This document shows positions 33,525 to 41,897 of a stretch of 64,000 nt of DNA, in pieces. The DNA is taken from assembly GCA_917880885.1 (NCBI GenBank), contig OU862933.1:10773452-10837451 (forward strand), read 5' to 3'. Both the position numbers and the translations under genes were made by a program. The notes under the pieces were generated by a model that did no database searches, had not been told where the DNA came from, and saw only the letters and a list, made by a program, of their open reading frames with translations. This DNA is from Limnephilus marmoratus. Its lineage: Eukaryota; Arthropoda; Insecta; Trichoptera; Limnephilidae. The stretch's first letter is position 1, and every line of letters begins with the position of its first letter.

Positions 33525-34240
33525 TCGCAACTTTCTTAACTTGAACCAACTCAAAACAATTTACTATGCACTATGTCAATCTCTAATCGAGTATGGTATC
33601 ACAGTCTAGGGAGGAGCAAACGCTACCGCCATTGATCCGATCTCTAAAGCCCAGAAACTAATTATAAAGATTATTCTAAAACTACCGATCACAAGCAGTT
33701 CGGATGAAATCTTTAGGAGAATCGGTGTTTTGGACATTAGGCAACTTTATGCCAAAAATATACTAATTTATCTATTCAAACATCTGTTTTTGACAATATC
33801 CAAACTGTTCGTGATACGAGAATCAAAGGGCAAAATCTCTTACTTATCCCTTTCGCCAAAACAACGTTTTGTCAAAGAAACTTTAGGTACTTTGGAACAA
33901 AACTTTATAATACACTTCCACTGACCATTAGACAGCACACTACTCACGTAAAATACAAAACAGATACCAAGTTTTGGATCACTACCAAAGACAGATCATA
34001 TATCAACAATATTTTTAGAACCTCCTAATGCATGCTAACCCATTGATACGATGCTGATTGTTCTTGTACTTTTACTCTAAATGTAAAAACTAAATGTAAT
34101 AACATTGTTGTTGTTATCCTTTATAAACTATTTATGTTAAAATGCGCCTGCTCTCAACACAGGAACTCCTAGTGAGACAGGCACAGCACAATTACCTATG
34201 TAACATAAAAAATTAAGATTATAATAAAAAAAAATATATA
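33525..34240 (+). pseudogene. LINE 3' end (Jockey/CR1-like RT C-terminus)
   Basis: Translation of 33560-33920 gives the post-reverse-transcriptase region of a non-LTR retrotransposon (LIEYGI..WGGANATAIDPI.KAQKLIIKII.K), with stops and a frame change. It is followed by a 3' untranslated region with a hairpin near 34149-34186 (gcctgctctc opposite gagacaggc) and an A-rich end at 34225-34240. It is 5'-truncated, as is usual for LINE copies. Confidence 0.72.
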
Positions 34241-34894
34241 TATACATGTAGATATTGTGGTTCTATCGTGTGTTCCTTCGCAGAGATACAGTGGTAAGTG
34301 ATTGATACAATGGTTATCGCGTTCCTTGCATACCTTGTTTTTTTCCTACACATTATTATCACCAAATTCCTGCTGACAACGTTTCATTTTTAGTACTTGC
34401 AGTCCATTTTCAAGTCAATTGTCTAAAGCTGTAATTTTTATTTTTTTAAATTTTTTATTTATTTTATTAGTTGAAGCATTAATTCAAATTGATGAAGTGA
34501 AGGGTTATTCATTTCCTAACTCTTGATCTCTTCAAAAAGGCGGACAGGTTTCATGATTCTGCGAACCTTTAACAAAATATCCATTGTACTCGTGGACACC
34601 TCAGATAATATTTGAAAAGCTTTGATAAATAATTATTAATAATAATTTATTGTTATATTACTTATTTCCGCTGACATCATTATTACATTGAGCCGGATTT
34701 ATGTAGCAAATTTTAAGTTAATTTTAAAGTTGGGATACATAATAAATTAGGAACCTGGAAATTTCACCGTTTTTTTTTATTTTTTGTTTTTTATTTTTTA
34801 TTTTTTTATTTTTTTTTTAAGAGAAACTTCTTTAGCCCCGTTAGTGATTTGTAATTCGGATGAAATGGAAATGCGTCTAATATAATGCGGTAAA

Positions 34895-35010
34895 TTCGCG
34901 CGTCGGCGCGGGCCTTCGAAAGCGCAGTGGGCAAGACGTTCAACATCAGCGGCCAGAGAAACAATCATCAAGTGAACGGAGGTTCGAATCCTACAAAATC
35001 AAAAAAAAAT
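34895..35010 (+). repeat. tRNA-like SINE head
   Basis: A-box-like 'agcgcagtgggcaagacgtt' and B-box-like 'ggaggttcgaatcc' (34979-34992) followed by an A-rich stretch. The spacing between boxes is longer than in a normal tRNA, so a tRNA-derived SINE is likelier than a gene. Confidence 0.5.
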
Positions 35011-35349
35011 ATTAAACATTTTTATTTTTGTGAATTTAATATCCAATCTTCAAACCACTTTAAAATAAACAGGCAAAAGAAAAGAAAGCGACCTCTAGCG
35101 ACTTTCTAGAGTCACTTCTACGGCATGTGAATTACACACGATTTTTTTTAAATGATCAAATTATCACCAAAATTATTTGTATTTTTTAACAAATAATCTT
35201 GATATACTCGTAGTACTTTGGGCTCGTTTTTCAGTCATAATTTGATTTCGGATAACCAACTTGACTTTATCCAATACAAATACAGTGAAAAATATTATTT
35301 ACAATTAAAAAAACACATTAATTTGTTGTAGACCACTTTTATTTTATAC

Positions 35350-35393
35350 ACACTCTACCGGTTTCGGAAGCACCCTTCCTTCGTCAGGAGAAT
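35350..35393 (-). ncRNA. Hammerhead ribozyme motif, Penelope-like type
   Basis: The minus strand contains CTGACGA (plus 35381-35387), a five-base-pair stem II (cttcc 35375-35379 with ggaag 35366-35370), GAAAC (35361-35365), a two-base stem III loop, the cleavage triplet GTA (35356-35358) and a stem I of CTC/GAG with further partial pairing. This is the same minimal-stem III architecture as at 8-56, in a different sequence, so it belongs to another Penelope-type family. Confidence 0.72.
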
Positions 35394-36139
35394 ATTATAA
35401 CTAAACTATGATACAGAATGTTGACAGATATACAAATCAGGTGTTTGAGTGGGAGGTAGGCAAAGGGGTGGGGGTAATTAGGGGATTTCCGGAAAGAACA
35501 GAGCGGTTAATTGGAAAAATATTTAGAATGGGACTGAAAGATAAGTTAATTTGGTTATTCAAAATACTAGCATTATTATTTAGGGATTTTCTGATTACTA
35601 GTGCTTTTAAATTATCTATTTTTTTGCTTTTATTATTACGGTGAAGAATTTTAACCCCTGTGTCCTTGTCTCGTGTCCCTTGGTTAAACAACATACATTT
35701 AACATTGAAGTAATAAAGGTAATAAATTATAAGGCAAATTGTTTACATGAACCGTGCTGTGGTATTTTGTCTAATTAAAATAATTATGAATTGTTTTCAA
35801 AAAGTTTAATATTTTTGCCAGCCAGTCACAAAAAGCCTATTATTATTGACTTTTCTGTTTACAAATGTCTTTGTGTGCAAACGTCCCAATTTTAAAGTGA
35901 TTACTTACTTATATTTGTTCACGAGAGCCGTAGCGGGATTAAAATTGCTAAAAAAACTGAAAATTTCGGAATTTGAATATTTTGGCACGCGACCATCAAG
36001 TGAACAAATATTGTTGGGAGAAGAGTCAATACATTGGACATGACATCCGTGAGAGGTCCTCAGAAACGTCTACAAATAGCAGTCAACGAATAAAAACCAC
36101 GGAGTTTTCTCAAAATGTCTTTGAATAACGTTAAGTACT
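35394..36139. other. Probable rest of Penelope terminal repeat, then unassigned
   Basis: No coding domain. The frame 35408-35644 is hydrophobic at its end and unrecognised. The first few hundred bases may belong to the element carrying the hammerhead. Confidence 0.35.
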
Positions 36140-36525
36140 GCGTTACTTTAATTGTCTCGGTGGTCAGTGGTAAGGCTCTAGTCTAGAAAAATATCGTGGG
36201 TTCAAATCCCGGCATGCGCAAAAAAATTGAGTGATTTGTGTTATTTTACGATTTAACAATAACATATAATAAAAGGTCGTATTTGCGGCATTTTTCCGAG
36301 TGGAAGATACTCTCAGCATTGCCCTGGTGTAAGATCACAATGCAGAATTGAAACATTGCTCGAAATGGCTATAGCCATATTCTAAATCTGAATAGCCAGG
36401 TACTTCCCCACCTTCCTTTTCTACATCTCCTTCCCCTCCCTCACAAATAATCCCAATTGGAGATGATATAGTCTCACTGCCTCCAGGCGGTTGGGAGCTG
36501 TTGGAACTCTTGTGCGGTACTCACT
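36140..36525 (+). repeat. SINE family B, tRNA-headed (second copy)
   Basis: A box ggtggtcagtggtaaggctc (36162-36181) and B box gtgggttcaaatccc (36198-36212) with near-normal tRNA spacing. The family B body follows: agtggaagatactctcagca, 'gccctggtgtaagat', 'aatctgaatagccaggtact', 'gatatagtctcactgcctcc'. Alternative: tRNA pseudogene. Confidence 0.75.
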
Positions 36526-36529
36526 TAAA

Positions 36530-37640
36530 AAATGCGTTTACAAATCGATTATATATTTATATATTTGGGTAATAGGACCGGATTTTATGAGTCCCAGCTA
36601 CTTGGAGTCATTGGGACTACAATATTTGTAAATTTTAAAGTTTCAAAAAATATTTGTTCTCATTATAATTATAAATAACAGAAATAAAAACCATTTTACA
36701 AAATTGAACCACACAAATATTGTTAATCCGTTGTCCTTTTTCAAATGTAGGTACACTCTTATTCCATCCATTAGCAAAGGCTTTTAGTGGAAGAGCAGTA
36801 TAAGTCATAAAGATCAAAATTACAAGATGTACCAAATAAATAAATAAAATAAAATGATGCAAAAATGTCTACTAAAAGAAAACAGAAAAAAAAAACTTTC
36901 TTCGCTAAATTATATTTATGTAAACCAATCGTTGAAAAGCCATATTTCTACCGAAAAGCAAATATTACTACCGAAAATATGTTTCAAGTATTGCCTCAGC
37001 ATGTATTAATATTTGAAATGGAATGTAATTTTTTTTCAATAAATCTAATATTATTAAACATTCTAATTTTGGTTGTCGGTACATGGGTGAGTGCGTGAAG
37101 TGATTTGAAATTTTCTTCCTACGTAATGCATAAAATTATTCAAGTATGAATAATTAATTTGATAAACTGTAATTGATAAATATAAATCATATCAGATAAG
37201 CAAAGTGGTACCAAAATATTTTTTTAATTGATAATTCTTTATTTGAATTGTTTCTTTTTTTTAAATGAATGATAGATGTCATTATTTTTCAAGTTTACTA
37301 AAATTCGAAAGATAAATTTAATTCTTCTTTTGATCCTGAGGCAAATATATTTTTAATAAAAATTTCAGCTTCACAAATCCCACAATTATAATATCCCGTG
37401 ATTTAACACATGTTCGTTTGCATTATTACGACGAAGTCCGGTTTAACAATAATTGTAGTTGTGAATTATTCACAACTACAGTCCGCACAATCCCAAATAA
37501 ACTTAAGTGAATCAGAGTTTGTCATACTTGTGTACAATTTTTAAATCATAAATCCAAATATTTTAGGCATATCCAAAAACCACAAATTAAAAAAAATATA
37601 TATTGAAAGAATATTTTTGAGAACATAATTTTAATGCTCC
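36530..37640. other. No gene recognised
   Basis: AT-rich DNA with small unrecognised frames. A perfect 18-base inverted repeat, 'tgtagttgtgaattattc' followed by 'acaactaca', lies near 37452-37482. Confidence 0.35.
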
Positions 37641-37644
37641 GAGA

Positions 37645-37865
37645 TAGTCCTCACTCAACCAGTCTTTCCCGATGCGGCCTGCTACGCAGTTGGTAGGCAG
37701 AGGCATCAGACCAGGACAATCTCACCCTGTGAACCCGGGCACCCCTGTTCAGTCACCAAAGTAAACGAACTACTTGGGGTGACTTATGGCATCGCGGACC
37801 GGCGGTACCCATTCCTGCCCCTCAAATTCATAGTTCATGATATGAGTATTAGTTCGAACTTTATA
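37645..37865 (-). repeat. SINE family A 5' part, reverse
   Basis: Reverse copy of the family A head: gcctgctacgcagttggtag, 'aatctcaccctgtgaacccg', 'aactacttggggtgac', 'ggcggtacccattcctgccc'. The tail end is missing. Confidence 0.7.
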
Positions 37866-37871
37866 AGGTTA

Positions 37872-38011
37872 GGGAACGTACCCATACTACGTGACACTTT
37901 TAGGGGGGGGGGGGGGGTCTTCAAAATGTCACGCTCCATACAAATGAGGGGCAAGTTGCTAAGGATTTTGGTCACCGGGGGGAAGTTGTCACGTAGTATG
38001 GGTACGTTCCC
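37872..38011. mobile_element. MITE, TTA duplication (copy 2)
   Basis: 140-bp copy of the element at 26847-27007, with the same termini and TTA flanks (37869-37871, 38012-38014). A run of G follows the left inverted repeat. The frame 37779-38030 spans it by chance. Confidence 0.85.
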
Positions 38012-38014
38012 TTA

Positions 38015-38510
38015 CTTACTCATGTTCTAGGTCAAAACAAACAAATTCAAGGTGAACGAATTGTTTGTATGTTCATATGACAGTATTATTATAATATCTA
38101 CAAAGAATAGAGGTGTATCTGTCCAGCGTTATAATATTTTAATCAAATAAAAAATAAAAAGTTTTACAAATTTGAATAAATTCATTTGTGGTTCAAGGAT
38201 AGTTATTCGTGATATTTATTTTTGAATGTTTCTTTATTATTTTAGCGAATCATCATCACACAACTTAAGCAACCTTCGAAGACACGAACATAAACAACTA
38301 AATTCGTTCTTAAATGAACGCGCTCGGGGCCTCTGTGCATACTTTTATTTCGGATCTAAGGTTAAACTTAACTATACTGAATATGTATATTTAAATTCAA
38401 ACGATGTGAAATAATTTAAATTTTAATTATAAACTATAGGCCACAATGGATGCCAATTTTTTCATAATTATTTTTATTATTTTTATACAAGAGTCCAAAC
38501 TACTTCCAAC
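38015..38510. other. No gene recognised
   Basis: AT-rich DNA between a MITE and a hAT element. The last eight bases (38503-38510, cttccaac) are the left target duplication of the hAT element. Confidence 0.4.
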
Positions 38511-38759
38511 TAGTGATGTAACGAATGTCACTTTTTGAGCATTCGCGAAAGCGAATATCTGCTACCGACATTCGCGAATGCGAATATTGAGTTTTGTTTT
38601 AATTTGGCGCCAATTGTGTATGGCTTAGCGGCTCACGTTTGCATCTTGTTCCGAGAATTTCCGAGTTGATCCCAAAAAAGCCCATCGGTTGTTTTATTTC
38701 ATTTGTCGTCTGCTTGTAAACAAAACAAGTGAATTTTAAGGTTAGAGTGTCATAGATTA

Positions 38760-38966
38760 GTGATTAACACGAGTAATTCGAATTCTAATGAAATTTGGAC
38801 TTATTTTACACTTTGCGACGCTGAACGAGCTAAATGCAAGCTGTGTAACAAGAAATATTCTAAAAAAGGCAGAACTACAACGGCTGTGAGAAATCATTTG
38901 AAGGCAATGCATAAAACAAAGTTTTCCGAATTAGAAAAGTGTGAAAAACGAAAACAAGATGCATCA
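38760..38966 (+). pseudogene. hAT transposase BED zinc finger
   Basis: The frame reads S-x-IWTYFTLCDAERAKCKLC followed by KKYSKKGRTTTAVRNHL and K-A-M-H-K: the aromatic start, C-x2-C and H-x4-H arrangement of a BED zinc finger, which binds the transposon ends. It continues only a few residues (KCEKRKQDAS) before the LINE insertion. Not functional. Confidence 0.85.
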
Positions 38967-39425
38967 AGTTTTTCAACAACCTTCCGATTGAAATAAAAAA
39001 AACCAAAGACATCAATAAACTGAAAATCAAACTGAAGCTACACTTCATCAGGAATAATTAACTCACTAATTACCTGTTTTTCTCTTTCTTTCTTTATATT
39101 ATCAATCTATATTCATCTCTATTTTATTTAGACTTTTCGAATTTCTCTTAAGTGCACAATATTTTAGTATGTAACCATTGTAACCATATCCCATGGATGT
39201 ACACCTACACTTAGATAATCCAGAAGTTTCAATTCCATTATATACTTACCATTGCAAAATGTTATTCTATTTCTGTAATAATTAGTGTAACTCGCTCATC
39301 AAGCACAAGAACCAGTTTCTTCTTTGGTGAGATTGCAATTTTAAATAATAATTTGTGTACCGATATGTAATATGTATAAAACCACTGTACTATATATCTA
39401 TATTAAATAAAAAATAAAAAAAAAA
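38967..39425 (+). pseudogene. LINE 3' end inserted in the hAT element
   Basis: The frame changes here to a LINE C-terminus (FNNLPIEIKKTKDINKLKIK), a pattern found at the end of Jockey-type ORF2 proteins. A stop, an AT-rich 3' untranslated region and an A-rich tail at 39405-39424 follow. hAT-like sequence resumes at about 39426. It is strongly 5'-truncated. Confidence 0.7.
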
Positions 39426-39774
39426 TCTAAAACACTTCAAGTGGCATCATCTTCCAATCAAAGTACCAAATCCGATATGAAACAGATATCGCTTTAAGAA
39501 TGTGTCGATAAAACGAAACATTGGGATAATAAATCTATGAAGTCATTGGCAGGCGATAATTCAATAAGTGAAATGTTTGCCTTGGAAGACTTGCCATTTA
39601 ATTTCTTGGAAAGTGTTGGATTCGTAAGACTTATCATTTGTGTCCATCCTATAATAAAGTCTCGCCTCTTTTTTCTGATGATCATATTCGCAAAACATTC
39701 GCTCGAACTTTGCGGATGCAAAAATATGCGAATATTCGCGAATGCGAATGCGAATATTCGTTACATCACTACTA

Positions 39775-39985
39775 CCAACCATCTGGATGGAGACAGTGAA
39801 ATTGTTGCACCACCGATGGGGGTATATTGTGAGAATGAAGGCAGTGGTGATGGGAAGATGATGGGGAAGGGGAAGGGATTGGGGAAGAGGAGGTGGTGAA
39901 GCACCTAGCTGTTCAGATCTGGTAACCAAACATGGCTAAAGCCGTTTCAAGCTATGTTTCTGAATGATGTTTTTTCATCATGGTG
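39775..39985 (-). repeat. SINE family B fragment, reverse
   Basis: Contains ctgttcagatctggtaacca and 'ggctaaagccgtttcaagct', the reverse of the family B body, with a G-rich stretch corresponding to the CT-rich part of other copies. Confidence 0.65.
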
Positions 39986-40240
39986 GCGCGGAAAGAAATC
40001 CTTCGAAAGTTATTAACAATATTTTTTTATTTTTTTTTTATTAGTTTTTTATATACATATACATGTAATATAACCAATTCAACCGCTGTCAGCGGTAGCG
40101 AGTGGACGTATTGTATCGAGAAATTATATTACTGAAAGTGTTACGTCCTTCAAATTATTTGGCGGGAGTGAGATAGAGAGCAGTAGCAAGTTTTGCCGGG
40201 AGTGAGGTGGTCCGCGGGGCGGCCACAAGCTTAACCCATT

Positions 40241-41320
40241 ATGGACGTGCTGTCGATAATAGAAAACATAAAATCAGAAATTTCAAATATTTCTACGGTA
40301 AAGGACTCGAAGGCAAAAAGTAATCTGGAATTAAATATAAAACTACTAGAAGAAAAATGGACTCAGGAAAAAATATCTTTACAAAACGAGATTGTTTGTC
40401 TCCAGTCAAAACTAATCGAAAAATTAGAAAAAAAAATCGAGAATACGAGTAAGTTTGAAAAAAAAACATACGCAAGTTGTCTCAAAGTAATCCCGGAATC
40501 CAAATTCTCATTGATCATCAAAGGTGAAGATGCGAACATGACATCGGATGCTATTAAAGAACAAATCGTAAAGAAAATTAAAATAGCAAACTTGGGTATC
40601 GCAGTAAATGGAATACGAAAAGCCTCGCAAAATAAATTAATTATATCTTGCCCCTCAAAATTACATGCAGAGAAATTGACGGATGAAATCAATAAAACCC
40701 TTAAAAAAAACATGGTTGCAGAGGAATTAAGAAAGAAAAATCCAAAAATATTCTTAAGAAATCTTCAAGTAGATTTAACTGAAGAGGACATAATTGAGGC
40801 TTTAAAAACGCAAAACGATGGAATAAAAGATATCATAAATAACGATATCAAAAACACGATTAAATTAATAAAAATGTTTAAACCAAAAAACCAAAATGGA
40901 CTCACTAATTATATACTTGAAACTAGCGGAGCAGTAAGGTCATACCTCATGGAAAAGGAAAAAATCAACATTGGTTTTAGCAGAGTACGAGTGGAAGACG
41001 CCGTCCCCGTGACGCAATGCTACCATTGTCTCAAATTTGGTCACACTGCATTAAAATGTTTAAATAAGGATAAAAGTGCGACGTGTTTACATTGCGCAAA
41101 GGATCACGAATGGAAGGAATGCCCTAACAAAAACACTGAAGAAAAATGTGGTAATTGTGTTCATGAGAACACTATATTCAAGATGAACCTAAATACAAAT
41201 CATAAAGCTAATAATACAAATTGTTCTTACTACAAAAAGATGATGCATATCGCTCAAAGTCGTATATGTAGACTATGGTTAGGTATGTATTATAATTCTA
41301 AAAAACAATTAAAATGCTAA
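40241..41320 (+). CDS. LINE ORF1 protein (gag-like, CCHC knuckles)
   Basis: 359 codons. The N-terminal 80 residues are charged and helical, probably coiled coil. A central region near 85-240 resembles the RNA-binding domain of ORF1 proteins (PKIFLRNLQVDLTEEDIIEAL). Near 263-310 come two zinc knuckles, CYHCLKFGHTALKC and CLHCAKDHEWKEC, then a third, imperfect cysteine cluster (CGNC...C). The product should bind LINE RNA to form the transposition complex. The ATG at 40241 is the first in frame. The last 30 residues look unlike the family, so the end may have been altered by rearrangement in the spacer. Confidence 0.82.
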   Translation: MDVLSIIENIKSEISNISTVKDSKAKSNLELNIKLLEEKWTQEKISLQNEIVCLQSKLIEKLEKKIENTSKFEKKTYASCLKVIPESKFSLIIKGEDANMTSDAIKEQIVKKIKIANLGIAVNGIRKASQNKLIISCPSKLHAEKLTDEINKTLKKNMVAEELRKKNPKIFLRNLQVDLTEEDIIEALKTQNDGIKDIINNDIKNTIKLIKMFKPKNQNGLTNYILETSGAVRSYLMEKEKINIGFSRVRVEDAVPVTQCYHCLKFGHTALKCLNKDKSATCLHCAKDHEWKECPNKNTEEKCGNCVHENTIFKMNLNTNHKANNTNCSYYKKMMHIAQSRICRLWLGMYYNSKKQLKC

Positions 41321-41897
41321 TCATTTTTTTTTATTTAACTTCATATTATCATTTTCATTCATGCATCTTAACGTATACAATTTTTTGAGACACACTTACC
41401 TTAAAAAGATGATGTATATCGCGCAAAGTCGCATCTATTATGATTAGGTATGTTTTGTATGTATTTTTATTCTAAAAAACAACATTCAATGCTTTTAACC
41501 AAAACTCTATTTAAATACTTAACCTCTTTTTCTGTTAAGCTCAATAATATATGTCTTCTACTTACGAAATATGAGTATCTCATATCCTTACAATTTTTTT
41601 CTTCTCCAACTATATTATATTCTGAATTATTGTCCGGTAACCACAGTGTTAACACGCTAATATTGAAATGTATGTTGATGTTAGTCTATCCTTTGTTCAC
41701 TCGTACATGCAGAAAAAATATTTATTGTTTTCAATTATTAAACCAAATATGTTCTGATCAAAATCAAAATCTAACTATGAATATATTGTGAATGCTTACT
41801 GCTATAAAAACATTGATATGTATAATTTGCCTTTATAAATCTTCATACATGTTGACATACTACTCCCGCATATTTAAATATTTAAATATTATTCAGT
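41321..41897 (+). other. ORF1-ORF2 spacer with imperfect duplication
   Basis: 577 bp between the two ORFs. The phrase aaaaagatgatg-atatcgc-caaagtcg plus 'ttaggtatgt' and 'ttctaaaaaaca' occurs at about 41233-41310 and again at 41402-41490, so the ORF1 end was duplicated and degraded. Jockey-type ORFs are normally adjacent or overlapping, so this spacer is odd. The frame 41450-41791 has no recognisable domain. Confidence 0.65.

Larger units (their letters stand above)
38511..39771 (+). mobile_element. Defective hAT transposon
   Basis: Inverted termini tagtgatgtaacgaat...attcgttacatcacta, with 8-bp flanks cttccaac and ctaccaac that differ at one base. Subterminal gcgaat/attcgc repeats are dense on both sides. 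Inside are a BED zinc finger and traces of transposase (39430-39630), interrupted by a LINE 3' end at 38967-39425. The catalytic core is largely deleted. Confidence 0.85.

Noticed and set aside
36150..36220. Possible functional tRNA gene
   Set aside because: A and B boxes are good, but acceptor pairing is poor and the segment continues into a SINE body shared with 31565-31935.
39561..39929. Opposing 120- and 122-codon frames across the hAT right end
   Set aside because: They span the hAT terminus and a SINE fragment on both strands and match nothing. Chance frames.
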